DNA from: Sipunculus nudus
Lineage: Eukaryota > Annelida > Sipuncula > Golfingiida > Sipunculidae
DNA: 64,000 nucleotides
Direction of reading: 5' to 3'
Assembly: GCA_026874595.1 (NCBI GenBank)
Contig: CM049314.1
Coordinates: 53,367,812 to 53,431,811 of the forward strand
The notes below the pieces were generated by a model. It had not been told where the DNA came from, did not search any database, and worked only from the letters and a program-made list of their open reading frames with translations. Positions within the stretch are counted from its first letter, which is position 1. Each line of letters opens with the position of its first letter. Positions 24,672 through 37,800 of this stretch are shown piece by piece. A program made the translations under genes and the position numbers.

Positions 24672-25596
24672 CAGGGGCGAAGCCAGGATTGAAGGAGGGG
24701 AGGGGGCCTGCGAATCCTGAAATTCGAAAAACGGGGGGGGGGGGGCGCTTACTATGATAACTTTTATATACATACGTGTATATGTATGTATATATATATT
24801 TTATAATTATTAATATTATTAATATATACGTTATATATTTTAGTGTATGAAAATATATTTATGTTTATTTTCAAATATGAACCATTAAGGTTAGTAACAG
24901 GTACCTGGTGAGGGTATGGGAGGGGGTATCCCACTCCCATATTGGAAAATTTTTTTGATTATGCAATGAAAAGAGGACATTTCGAGGCAATTTTCAACAT
25001 ATAATGCCTGAAAACCTGTTCTTTTATGTCCTTGCGTTATGTAGTCAAACTGTAGAGATGTTCAATATTTAATATTTATATTTCTTCTAAACAAGGATAT
25101 AAAATTTTTAATCGTTTGCAAACAAGTCAGTTGCGCAAAAGCGCATTTACGTTTCTTACTTGCAAAATGTTATCTTTTAAATGTAATGCTCGGAGTGAAA
25201 TAACTGATAGGTTGAAGTCTTATGTTGAACTTTTCATTTTACCGGGTTCCGTGGTCTCGATAGCACACAAGACTGCTAAGACTACAGATCAGTACCTGTA
25301 TCACCAGAGGAACCGTGAGATTGTTCAAGGTCGACCCCATCCAGGGCCTGGTGCTCTGCAGGTGTTCTGCAGCTGTTCATAAATATTCTTATACTCAACT
25401 AATAAATTTGAAAGAAATAAACTGCAGATAACTTTAATCAAATCTAATAGCTATTTAATAAAAAAGAAATATGAAAAACGAAAATAAATTACGAAAATTT
25501 GAAAATTGGATAAAATGAGAGATATTGCAGCTCAACGGGTGGCCGCGCGCCGAAGGCGCCCCCGCTGGACACGCCACTTATAGCAAAGGCAACCTA

Positions 25597-25652
<56 letters not shown>

Positions 25653-25768
25653 TGGTATTAGATTTAGTGAAATTCCGAAAGGACAGGGAGTACTGGATGC
25701 GACGGGGGTGGGGGGGGGGGGGGGGCTATGGCCCCCTGCGGCCCCCCCCCTCCCTGGCTACGCCCCTG
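24672..25768. mobile_element. Non-autonomous DNA element with 16-bp inverted termini CAGGGGCG(A/T)AGCCAGG
   Basis: The left terminus CAGGGGCGAAGCCAGG (24672-24687) and right terminus CCTGGCTACGCCCCTG (25753-25768) are inverted, 15 of 16 bases matching. The element interrupts family P. It carries G/C runs at both ends and a (TA)n tract at 25602-25648. An 88-codon ORF (25116-25382) has no motif I recognise. A diverged relative of its interior lies at 57780-58640. No exact target duplication is visible. Confidence 0.65.
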
Positions 25769-25854
25769 GACCGTTTTTATCAATGTGCACGAGGGAAAAA
25801 TTATACTGGATTAAAGGAGATATATGTCTGAAATAATGTGTGCAATAGAAAATC

Positions 25855-27005
25855 ACCGAATATAGTCTGTTAGCCATATTTGATTTTGAGCAAGTCTGTA
25901 ATTCAATAGGTCTGGAGCTCTCATACGGACCAATGATCCCTGTAAATATGGAAAAGCTTAAATATGTTGTTTTTTAGTTATCATGCACGAAAGAAAATCA
26001 GCAATTGGGCAGTAGCGGCCCTATTTGAAATTCCAACAGGTCTGTAATTCAAAAGGTCTGGAGCCCTTACAGGTACCAATCATCCCTGTGAATTTGGGAA
26101 AGCTGCAGGAGGTTGTTGTTGAGTTATCGCGCACGAAAAAAAAACCAGCGATTGGGCTGTGGCGGCCATATTGGAATTCGGACAGGCCTGTAATGCAATA
26201 GGTTTGGAGCCCTCATAGGTACCAATCATCCCTGTGAATTCGGGAAAACTGCAGTAGGTTGTTGTTGAGTTATCGCGCACGAAACAAAATCAGCGATCGG
26301 GCTGTGGAGGCCATATTGGAATTCAGACAGATCTGTTATTCAATTGGTCTGGAGCCTCATAGGTACCAATCATCCCTGTGAATTTGGGAAAGCTACAGTA
26401 TGTTGTTGTTGAATTATCGCGCGTGAAAGAAAATCAACGATTTGGCTGTGGCAGCCATATTTGAATGCCGACAGGTCTGTTATTCAATACGTCTGGAGCC
26501 CTAATAGGTACCAACCATCCCTGTGAATTTTGGAAAGCTGCAGTATGTTGTTGTTGAGTTATTGCGAGCAAAAGAAAATCAGCGATTTGGCTGTGGCAGC
26601 CATATTTGAATTCCGACAAGTCTGTAATTCGATAGGTCTGGAGCCCTTAAAGGTACCAATTATCCTTGTGAATTTGGGAAAGCTGCAGTATGTTGTTGTT
26701 GAGTTATCGCGTGCGAAAGAAAATCAGCAATTGGGCTGTGGCGGCCATATTTGAATTCCGACAAGTCTGTAATTCGACAGGTCTGGAGCCCTCATAGGTA
26801 CCAATTATCCTTGTGAATTTGGGAAAGCTGCAGTGTAATGTTGTCGAGTTATTGCGTGCATAAGAAAATCAGCGATTGGGCTGTGGCGGCCATATTTGAA
26901 TTCCGACAAGTCTGTAATTCGATAGGTCTGGAGCCCTCATAGGTACCAATCATCCCTGTGAATTTGGGAAAGCTGCAGTATGTTGTTGTTGAGTTATCGC
27001 GCGCG
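25855..27005. repeat. 145-bp tandem array, eight copies
   Basis: The unit contains GCGGCCATATTTGAATTCCG, AATAGGTCTGGAGCCCTCAT, AGGTACCAATCATCCCTGTG and TTGTTGTTGAGTTATCGCGC. The phrase around GTCTGGAGC recurs at 25911, 26057, 26202, 26348, 26492, 26637, 26782 and 26927, a spacing of 144-146 bp. The leftmost copy is the most diverged. The short reading frames across it are by-products of the repeat. Confidence 0.95.
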
Positions 27006-27816
27006 AAAAAAAGTGTCACTGACGGAATAACGGAAGGACGGACTGACACGGTGATCACTATAGGGCACCGCTTGTCAAGCGGGGCCCTAATTATAATTGT
27101 AGATTATAGTTCATAGATTGCAGTTATCCAGGTTTATTTGTTAATAGAAGTATTTCCCAGATAGTGATGCCATAATCTTTGTTAAGTTACCAATAAACGC
27201 TGTCCAGTAAACGAATCCGATCTGGTACGTCCTGTCTGCGTCCCCTCTATATAGGACCGAACTGGGAATAATTGTGACAGATTCTACAGGACTCTCAGTC
27301 CTGTCCGTTCCAATCCAAACTTGTCTAGTCCGCTCTGTGTGCAGCCTGCTTAAAAAGATGCACAGGTAGACATTGTGCGAACAGGATTGTAGTTTTTTTC
27401 TGGCGCCACCAATCTTTGTTAGGCACAAGTTCACATGTGACCCAATATTTATACCGGGTTTCAGAAAGACTGGTCTCTGAGGCTTTCTTCGCAGAAGAAC
27501 ACGGTGGCAGTGGAACCCGTGTCAACACCTTGGATCCGCGAAACTGTTTCAGCAGTTTTCAGATATGATCCTCCATATTTCACTCACATACGGCTAACAT
27601 CGTCTTGACAGTTAATGGGAGTAAATTCTACAAGTCGAAATTTTAACTGATCACTACTGTCTAACTTTGTATCGAAAGAACAACCGCAATTATGGGCACC
27701 AAATTTTACTGACATATGGATAATGAGACCGGTACAATTTCAACTAGCTTCCCTTTAATGTCAGGTAACTTAAGCCTTCAAACAGTGAGCCTTATCACTT
27801 TTCTCAAACAAATAAC

Positions 27817-30800
27817 AAGGCCTACAGGCCTAATGCGAACCTGTGCAATGAGATTACACCAGGTATAATGCTTCAATGCTGGACCATTACTTTTCAAGAA
27901 CATGTGTAACATGTATTATACAATGCAAGTACTAAACACTTAGAACAAGAAACAATTAAACAAACATCACTGCTGCAATTCTGGCAAAACACAAAAACTA
28001 GAATATGGGTAGTAAACAAGCGACTACGTGTTTCCACCAATATCAGAGTAGGAAACGTGAAGTGATGCATGGGTTGAGTGGCAAGGGGAAATAGAGTGAG
28101 GTGTGTTGCATAATAGCCTGGATGTCTGCAGCCGAAATGTATGAACATGCAAAATTTTAGGCAGATAAGTCAAACCATTACTGAGATATGACTAATTTTA
28201 GCCCACGGCAGAAAAGCAGACGTAACTGTGCAAAAATGGTGACAGGTGGCGCCACCAATTTTGTGTATGATTAAGAGCTATGTGAGATCTATACACATAC
28301 AAAATTTCAGGGGGATATGTCAAACCAGTCCTTAGATATAAGCCTGAATGTCTGCAGCGTATACATAAATGTAGGTGGTGCCACCTGCCACAAAATCCAG
28401 AAGGCTATCCAAGATGTATAAACATGCAAAATTTAAGGCAGGTATGTCAAACCACTGCCGAGATATGAGTGATTTTATGCCACGGCAAACAAACAGACGG
28501 ATGCTGTGCAAAATGTTTGCAGATGGCACCACCAGTTGTCAGATGATAAAGAGCTATGTGGGATATATAAACATGCAAAATTTTTGCCAATCGGTCAAAT
28601 GGTTCCTGAGATATCAGCTTGGATGTCTGCAGCTTAAACATGAATGTAGGTGGCGCCACCTGTCATAAAATCAAGAAAGCTGTCCAGGATGTATACATTT
28701 CAGGTGGATAAGTAGAACCAATGCAGAGATATGAGTGTTTTTATCCCAAGGCAGATGAACAGATGGACGCTGTGCAAAAATGATTGCAGGTGGCGCCACC
28801 ATTTTTAGTGTATGTCATAAAGCTTTCCAAGGGCTACATTTGTGCAAAATCTTAAGCCTTATCAGTCAAACGGTTCCCGAGATATGTGGGTTTATGTGTG
28901 GAAACAGACACACAAATGGACGCTGGGCTGAGAGGAAAGGTCAGAGGTCAACCAAAAATGAGGGCGCAGCAGTTCACATTTGACCGATCATAATTCCGAA
29001 TTTTAAAAAATTCTGCCCAGTGGTTATGGAGAAGTTCTCTGGGAACCTATGAGGCGATGGCAGCAGCGTGGGCGTCCGACTGAAAACATAGTATCTGCAA
29101 AACTCTTTGGCAGATACAATGATTGTAGCTGGCACCACCAGACTTATATACACCGAAGAGATATATACATATGCCCAATGTCAGACTGATATGTCAAACC
29201 CCTCCTGTGAAATAAGCAGGGACATACACTGTGCAAAAATTATTGTAGGTGGCGCCACCAGTTTTGTACACTATAAAGCTACCCGATATGTATAAACATA
29301 CCAAATTTTAGGCTGATGTATCAAATTCCTCTGTAGAAATAAGCAGGCGCATACACTGCAAAAGTCAATGTAGGTGGCACCACCTGTCTTGTAAATCAGA
29401 ATACCATCATAGACGCATAGACAGGTATCAGTCCAATACATCAAACTTCCCCAGAGTTTGATGCACTGGGCTGACAAGGCTTAGGTGAGTAAGGCAGTTG
29501 CCCCTGAGTACCTGTGACAAATTGCTGCCTCAAGGTACTGCACTGAGTGAACTCTTGACCTGCACCTGGCTAGACTGAGTGAACTTTTGACCTGTACCTG
29601 GCTGCACTGAGTGAACTCTTGACCTGTTGCATAATCTGACACAGTTGGCAGTCTGCCAAAGCTATAAATAGATTCAGGCTGAACTTTGGTGCCAAATATG
29701 ATGCAGTGAGCAGTCCGCCAAAGCTATAAATAGAATGCAGCTACTGCACTAAGTGAACTCTTGATCTATACCTGGCTGCACTTCTTCCAATCCTGGCACT
29801 GTGCCAAAACTATTTATAGAGCTGACATCATCTTGGCTAATGGCCAACATCAAGGCACTGACAATCTGCCAATGGTAAACCACGTGCTGCCATCTGTACA
29901 CAAAAGTGGTCCCTACTTGAAATAACTTTGAAATTTATTTTCCCAAAACAAAATGCTTTTCAGCTGACTTTTTATAAAAAAAGAAATCAGGAATATATGT
30001 AAAATTATTACGGATGCATACTGAGTGCAAAATTAAAATACAGATGACAAATTCTTGAATTAAGTCGAGTAGGGATACCAATAATTTATAATCCACGTAC
30101 AGTTGTCTTTATATAGCCACAGAGAGCTGAATATCCATGATTGTAACATTGCCTGGTATGATGAATAACTTAAAACATAAATCTAAATTTTTTAAAAGCT
30201 TTTTGTCAATATTAACCAAAGATAACCTGAAATCTAAATGTCTAGTGGCATGATGTAATAGATGCTGATAAACTGGTGCCGGGTTAGATGTAACAGCATA
30301 ACACAGCTAACATATATGGTAAGATGACTCAATTCAATCTCCATAATTCAGCCAAAAATAATTCATGTGGAACCATTAATGACAATTATTATAAGGATCA
30401 TTGTAGGGATTATTCTTGTAAAATATTTAACAAACTGGCTTCAGTGGCATCAGTCCAAGAAACGTTTTGCAGGTTTATAACTCATATAGGAAGATACAGC
30501 AAACTGGCTAAGTTCAGCTCCCCATAACTCAGCCAAAAAGCACTGAACCAAAACCATTTGAACAAACTTGAATTATCAACATCTGAGGATAATTAATGTG
30601 TGAGATTTAAGAATATGGCCCAGTGGTTTTTGTTGAGAAGATCTTTGTAGCCACTGAGCTAAATATGGGCTGATATGGCATATGACTAAATTCAGCTTCT
30701 CATAACTTAGCCAAAATTCACTGAAAAGAGACCATTTGAACAAACTTCAGAAAGCACTACCCTAGGACCATTTCTGTGCGATATTAAACATTTTGGCCAT

Positions 30801-31370
30801 ATGGTTTCAGAGAAGAAGTTTTTTGTAGCCCTCAATGTTATACAGGCACTAATGACCCTGTACAAAAAAGGCCGATGCAGGTGGCGCCACCAATACCTCA
30901 AGTTCAGATATGACCTATGTGACCAACATTGGCATAAAATTTGGTGAAGATAGCTCCAGCCGTTTCTGAGATTTAAATTTTAACATGCTTTTTTGCACAG
31001 TTAACAAAGTTCAACCTCCTGTAACTCGGCCAAAAATCTCCAAACTGGAACCATTCAAACAAACTTGAGAAAGATTGTTCCAGAGATCATTTCTGTGAAA
31101 TATTGGACAATTTGGCTGAACAGTTTCGGAGAAGAAGATTTTTAAAGCTTTTTTCAGCTTTTTCCCTATAAAATCTAAGAAAATGCAGTTAGAAAAAAAA
31201 TAAACAAAATCCGATATAGTTTTTTGGATGACTGATTATTTGCAAAAAAATTGGTGATGCTAGCTCCTGCCATTTTTGAGATAGCTATGGTTAACGTACA
31301 GATGACGCACGATGCACGACACACGACAAACGACGCCGCACCATCGCATAAGCTCACAGGTTCGCTAAAA
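27817..31370 (-). mobile_element. G-family Helentron-like element G3, interrupted by H2
   Basis: On the - strand the 5' end is TTTTTAGCGAACCTGTGAGC (31355-31374). The 3' end is TTGCACAGGTTCGCATTAGG then CCTGTAGGCCTTG|TT (27817-27850). The inverted repeat GCGAACCTGTG/CACAGGTTCGC is perfect over 11 bases. The interior includes H2 (27998-29119), palindromes at 29248 and 30880, a short tandem of CTGCACTGAGTGAACTCTTG units (29545-29780), and lower-similarity blocks related to 20.4-20.8 kb. Confidence 0.6.
27998..29119 (-). mobile_element. H-family element H2, both ends present
   Basis: On the - strand the 5' end is TTGTATCTGCC (29119-29109) and the 3' end is GTAGTCGCTTGTTTACTACC then CATATTCTAG, followed by TTTTT. 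The body has GGTGGCGCCACC at 28245, 28649 and 28789 with variants between, in alternating unit types about 120-140 bp long. Confidence 0.65.
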
Positions 31371-31399
31371 ATATTCACACTTTCAGGTTTACAAAACAG

Positions 31400-34300
31400 G
31401 ATATTGGTAATGTGACCCCAAACAGTTTTGAGCTGTTGGTTTTGCAATCTGCAGCCGAAATATAATATTCATTTTCATTGTTATATTTCAAGTTTTGCCC
31501 ATCATTATGCAAATTCAAAGAGTAAACAGCTGTAGGAAAATTTGCTATGGTGTAACGAGACAAACTCTGCAAGTTAAACAAGAGGCACTGAGCACCTTTT
31601 ATATATAACCAATACACCATGGTCCCCACTCACATGCATCACACATACACAAGGAACAGGAACACAATAAAAGACAGCTTGATGAATAAAATTTATATTT
31701 CATGATTGCAAATTGTTTATCAAGCTCTCCTAAGGTGTACACTGTATCCTAGTCACCATAATCATGTACATCACATTATCATATCCTAGTGACCAGACTT
31801 ATCCAGAAGCCTGATGTGCGTCACACGGCACGCTTACTTTATAATTCTCTATTAAATGCCATAATGTATAGTGCAGGTACTTAAAAAAAGCAAAGAGCAC
31901 AAAAGGGTCATCTAGACTTTGTCCTCATCAAATTATATCAAATGAAACTGCCCTCACAATACAAACCCCAGAAACAAATGTGTTATATTTTGCCACCCTG
32001 GTAAAGGGGTTATTGTGTTATTATTTGACTGCGTCATCTGGACTATCTGCCAACATATACTGAGGTCTTACAGCCAAAATTAAAATACAATACATATTAA
32101 AAGGGAACATTACTAAGGCAACTTGGTGTGAGTAAATATTTGTTCGGAAAACAGAAGAGAATGTTACACCATCAGGTTTTTACACCTTAAAAATCATGTA
32201 AACAAATATAAATAAGAATGCCTTACAGTAAATCATGCCATCAATGGTTATCATGTTACAATATATCCCTACAGTAAAAGTCTTTTATGCATAAATCTAA
32301 CTAAAATACACAATTGTTGGGTTAAATTTAAACCATGCTGACATGTGAAGATGTGGAACTCTTCTTATTACACAAAGATGATTAGTTGCTTGGCCCTTTG
32401 AACATTCCATAACAACAGTTAATGACTCAGAGTGAGGACTGAAAGGAACCCCTTACTACACTAGAGATAACACTGGTTCTTTGTCCACAAGTAGTGTTTC
32501 CAGGTACATTTAATAAATACTGTGATCTAATGCTCTGTAATAATGGCCTAAAACACATTTAATAGAAATACAAAATAAACAATAATTAAACAACCATGCA
32601 TGTAATTAAAGGATACTGGTACCCTTAACGCAAAATATGGCACCAGATGACAAGCCCATATCACAGCCCAGGTAAAAGGAATTATATTGTCCCTGGCATG
32701 TCTGTACTGTCCACTAGAGTACACAGGCCTTAAGCACCTGGCGAGTTAACTAACACCAGGAAAGCAATATAACTGGTGGATCAAGTTTAGAATTAGACTG
32801 TATACTGTTGTGCGTGGTCATTTATTAAAATATTGGGAACTTTTAAAAGACAATTCAAGTAAAACAAATTACAAATCATAACAGTAATGCCTCGATCAAT
32901 GCATACCAACCTCCGCATATGTTAAAGACTGCTTTTCAAATTAATCTGGCAGAGTACTGAATACCACAAAATGGTACCATTAAAAACCAATACTAAATCT
33001 GCAAAAGTAACAAGGCCACTATGTATGGGTCAAAAATAAGCTTTGAACCTCAATTTTATTTAGTGTAAATCACTGTATTAGTCAGATATAGTTAGCCTGC
33101 CAATGTTTTTATTGCCATGCCAAAAATATTCTAGTAATTTTCAACATATATAAAAGCCTTTTGTGTTGGAAAAAAGGATGTTATACAGTTAAATACAGAA
33201 ATATGTACTGTATGAACATGGAGACAATACACCGATTTACTGGGCAAACATGAAAACATAGACCATGTCCACAGATATTCCCAACTCACCAACATATAAA
33301 TGAGGAACATCTGGCTGCTGTAGTCATACATTAAAGAAAGCTTGTATTAAAGAAAAATCCCCCATGCTTGACAAACTCGAGGCCACAAATGATAACTGTA
33401 TCACAATGTTAACTGTAGACCTGATGTAGAGCAAATTTCTCTCAGGGCTGGTTCTTGTCTGAGATACTTAAATTAATCAATGTTATTTTATTTTCTTTGT
33501 GTTACAATGCATATAATGAACAGATATTATTTAAGGGAAACAGTACTAGTGCAGGCTTGGATTTAGAAGGGTCTAAAAGAGCTTTACAATGTCCCATAAA
33601 CTGTAGGCAATGATGCTGAATTATTAATTTAGCTTAGTCATAATCTGAACATCCACTAAATAATCTGCACCTCGACAGGCATAAACTCAACTTGTCAAAT
33701 GACTGGCCCGTTTCTAACTACAGCCTGGGAGAATGAGGCCTGAGGTGATTCATTTGGGTCCGACACACACACCAACACTGGAGGTTCACGGCAAAAGGGG
33801 TTGAAAGTGTTCAGACAAAAGTCAAATTTCCCTTTTTATAAAAGAACTGGTTTAAGCTTGATAGCTGGTTGGGCAATTTTCTTCATTATAAGACATCATG
33901 TAAAGGCATCAGTTATATTATCTGTATTCTCAAGAGAAAACAAACAGAATAAAGCAGAATAATAACATCAAACTGACCTAATTTTATGAGCTTTAGTTTC
34001 ACACCTAGCATCAGGACCAATTAGTCTATTATCAGCTCCGTTCTATTATTATGATCTGATAGGGACATCATATTCAAGGCTATTAATACATAAACAATTG
34101 AAGTCAATGAGACTTTTTGTCAATGTGTAAATTGACTTAGAATGGATAGAGTCTGTTACCAAATTTTCACCTGAGACTAATGAAGTAAATTTAAATACTG
34201 GTAATCTTATGAATTTATATAAAATGAGTTTTCCCTCACAAGTCACAGAAGATATTGACAAACTAACAAGTTTCAAAGCAGTTTTAATATACCAAGGTCA

Positions 34301-34638
34301 GTTTAAATAATATGTAAAGGATAAAAGATGAAGGTCAGATCTCTTTCAGTCTGCATGAAGCTGAGAACAGCCATGGTGTAGTCAAAAAAAGGGTCATGCA
34401 TTACACATACAGGGCACGCCATGAAGTATGTGTACACAGAAGGAAATGTAGTGATCACACTGAAGAAGCGCGTTACTGAATAGCACCCGTCAGACAGAGC
34501 TGACATCACAATCTGTAGCAGCAGGATCAAAATAAACAGGACCAGATAACAATCATCAAGACATGAGTACAGGCTGAGCTCTATCCTATATGGTGAACCT
34601 GTAAATATTATCCCTTATAATCTGCTAGTAACTGGCTG
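31400..34638 (-). other. Unassigned AT-rich stretch after NCK, probably including its 3' UTR
   Basis: No gene and no dispersed family was recognised between the G3 transposon and the NCK stop codon. Several AATAAA hexamers occur on the - strand (for example near 33490, 33115, 33060 and 32820), so the 3' UTR could be 1-2 kb. No site can be chosen from sequence alone. Confidence 0.3.
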
Positions 34639-34845
34639 CTATCTATCAAGGGGGTGTATAAATGTCTTGATTAGGAACAGTTTCTCGTTATCTTGTCTAT
34701 AGATGGGATGCTTCTTGTAATGGTCTATCAGGTCCTCCAGACTATCAAATGTCTGCTGGCCGATTGTGAACATGGCATTTTCCACTTTAACCCTGAAGTG
34801 CTTATTCCGATGGGCAGCCTTGAGAGACACCGTGTAATGACCAGC
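34639..34845 (-). CDS. NCK1: NCK coding exon 2 (C-terminal part of SH2)
   Basis: On the - strand the acceptor CTCTGTTGCAG is followed by codons for [20 protein letters not shown], then [19 protein letters not shown] and [10 protein letters not shown], ending FIHPLDR and stop. This completes the SH2 fold that began in the upstream exon; HYKKHPI corresponds to human HYKKAPI. The 68 codons continue in phase 0. Confidence 0.95.
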   Translation of the reverse strand, partial: AGHYTVSLKAAHRNKHFRVKVENAMFTIGQQTFDSLEDLIDHYKKHPIYRQDNEKLFLIKTFIHPLDR

Positions 34846-37800
34846 CTGCAACAGAGAATGAGTTTATGGTATGAATATGCTTTATATGTTATAGATGCAT
34901 TCCAAGACCTATGCAAAACAATGTTTTACAATATGCTCCACACTCTTGTCCTATCTTCATGACATGAGTACAGGCTGGGTCAGTAACAGAACCAGACCAC
35001 TTGGTAATAAAGCTCTAGATATTAAGAGAAACTTATCTACTGATGTGCTTAATAGGTGGTCACTTAGGTCTTACTCAATGCATAAAGTAAACCAAGACCA
35101 GTGGCCACAATTTTTGTGGTTAATACATGAGTTCATGAAAATCCATCAGATTTAATCATCATGACGCCCAGATGCATTGTGACCTCTTGACCTCATTGAA
35201 TATGCATGGATTTTGACAGGAATTGAACTACCTAGGCAAAATATATAATATTGTTAATATTTCTGTTTAGTTTCATCAAATCCATATTATTACAGGTACA
35301 TTATCAAGGCGACGTCAATCCATTTTGATTTTTTTTTACATGTACGATCCTGAAATCTTAGTCAGCTCTCAGATTTGGTGGAGCAGTTTGCAAAGTTGAC
35401 GCTCTAGATCGTGTATGTGCACTAAATATACTTTAAACGTTCACGGGTGGACCACTCGACTAGCACAGAAACATATATGGTGGCAACAGAGGGAGAGCTA
35501 CATTTTTATTTATTTGCTGAAATTTACTATCAATTTTGGTAAAATTGCTTTTATCTTTTAAAAAGTCTGAAATTTACTACTGAAGTAAGGAATGAATAGA
35601 GAACTGAATTGAAGGTAAAGAATCAATAATTGAATCAATTCTTAGGGCCCTCACAATTCACAGGCCTATTAGATATATAAATAAACTCAATGAAAAATAA
35701 CCAATATACAGTCAAGGCTTGCCATAATATGAGCACTGCAAAATAGTAAAGGCCAAAGCTGGGACAAATGTGTTAATTTTTATTTCTTACACAAACGAAA
35801 CTTGCTATAATACTAATTACATGTCTGCAGAACTTGGCCACCAAGCAAACAGTCACAGATAGTTGAATTTACCAACTACAGCTGACCAGAAATAAAGTGT
35901 TTTATAACTAACATTCAGTATTTATGCACTTTGGATAGCCTGCAGTGTTTCCTAACTGACATTTACTTATGCACTTTGGCTAGCATGCAGTGTTTTAAAC
36001 AAGGGACCCATGGGTCACATTGCTCAGCTGAATTTTGGCAAAAAATATTAGCAACTGAAAATATTTTTTTTTCTTTGGGTTTTCATTTATATTAGCATTT
36101 GAAAAGCTAAGAGAAAATGGCCCTGCTAAAATGAAACTCTGTAAATTATAGAATAATGGGCATAAGCTGGAGCATATGCACTGTGTAATAAATGAAACCT
36201 GTGGCCTGAAACCATTTAATGATGCACCAAGGGAAAAAAAATGGGCTTACAGTAAGTGTTATATAAAAATTACATTTCATAAATAATGTGTGAAGGTATT
36301 AAGTTTTCAAAAGTTAAATATATGGCCATATGAGTTAAAAATTAATCCCACAAAGATTGACCAATATTCCTGATTTTAAGTTTAACAGTGTTATTCAAAC
36401 CAAGGCCCGGCCAACTTTAAGAGACATGAATGAAATGCTACAAAGTATTTATTATCTTCTTAAATCTTGTCAGTTAGCACTTACATTAGATCATAATATT
36501 TTATCACATTTGAATTTTAGGATCAAATTCCTGAACATTTTTTTTTTCTTTAAAAAAAAATCAAAATTATCCAAGTCTCAACAAAAAAATTAAACATAAA
36601 AATTGTAAGATTTGTTTTGTTTATTAGTCCTGTGTATTGAAGGGTCGTTGGGGGGCAGCGGTCTCTGTTGATACTGCTCAATGCTAAAAAAAAGTGAAAT
36701 TATAAGATTCCTTATTTAAAGTACAGGTCTGTCAACAGAATGGAGGGGGAGGGGGGGGAGAGAGAGAAAGGCTCCTTGTGGTATTAACTGCAGACAGCCT
36801 GATCAAGCTCAACAAGAGAGAGGGCTTGCCTGAGTGATGGGATTACGTAACAGCCCCAGGAAGAATAGAGAGTTGCACTGAATGACCTGTAGTGACCCAA
36901 AGTGGATTGCTTGATAATGTAGGGGAATACAACAAGAGCCTCTAGAAAAAAAATAATAACTAGCCTAATTTTGCAGCTTTTATTTTCAAATTTCAGTTTT
37001 TAACAGATTAAATCCTTATGTGTACATGCTGTGAAAATTAAATATACAGTTCTTACAGGAAAAAAACCTGCCGACAAAGTTAGGCAAAATTTAAGGTACT
37101 GATTTTATATTTATGCTAATAACTTAAAAATATTGCAAAATTCAGATCTAAATCAAATGAAGTTATATCCCTGAAAAAACAGTCTTTAGCATCAGCAATT
37201 CTTATGTTAAGTGAGTAAATATATTTCCTGATTTTTTACAAGGTGCATTATGTTTGGGCCCATAACTTCAACAAATTACGCAATATTGACCCAATTTTTG
37301 GTATGTACATAGGAAATGTATGTAAAAATAAGAATATTAACTATGATCAAATTCGGATCAGTGGTTTTTGATATAAGGCAGTCTTGAAGTGTAACAATTG
37401 GTTTTTAATGGAAAATGGAGGTTTTTCCTGAATATCTCAAAGGAACGAAGTCTTAGTGACCCACATTTCAGTATGGTAGGAGATTTGGGGGACACCTAAC
37501 TGTATGCAAAATTTTGGATTCATAGGTCCAACGGTTTCAAAATGTGCCCTGTTAACGGACCGCCGGCCGGCCAGACGGACGACGGACAAAGGACCACGAC
37601 TATAGATGACTTATAGTCAGGACCACGACTCAGATGACTTATAGTCAGCTGAGCTAAAAACTGGCATTCTCTAGTTATACAAGTAGACTAGCAAAATATT
37701 TGGACCCCGTGTCAATGGTTGCAAATGTACTTACATTGGTTTCACTTTCCCGAATGATGAAGTCTCCATTTTCTGCATGTAAATTCAACATTTGATCGCA

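Larger units (their letters stand above)
24551..27090 (-). mobile_element. P-family Helentron-like element with 145-bp core array
   Basis: Read on the - strand, the 5' end is TTAGGGCCCCGCTTG, folding with CAAGCGGTGCCCTA (27061-27089, 13 of 14 pairs). The 3' end carries the matching GCGGGGCCCT (24579-24588 on +), a GGAC-CATT-GTCC hairpin, then GACCACAT and CTAG, followed by TTT. Between them lie a 145-bp tandem array, a GACGGAC-type stretch, and an inserted 1.1-kb element (24672-25768). No coding capacity. Confidence 0.65.

Noticed and set aside
25116-25382. 88-aa ORF inside the CAGGGGCG element
   Set aside because: The related copy at 57.8-58.6 kb does not keep the frame, and no motif is recognised.
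28247-29400. Evenly spaced palindromes resembling a CRISPR array
   Set aside because: The DNA is eukaryotic, the units are 120-140 bp and diverged along their whole length, and the 'spacers' are related to each other; they are transposon core repeats.
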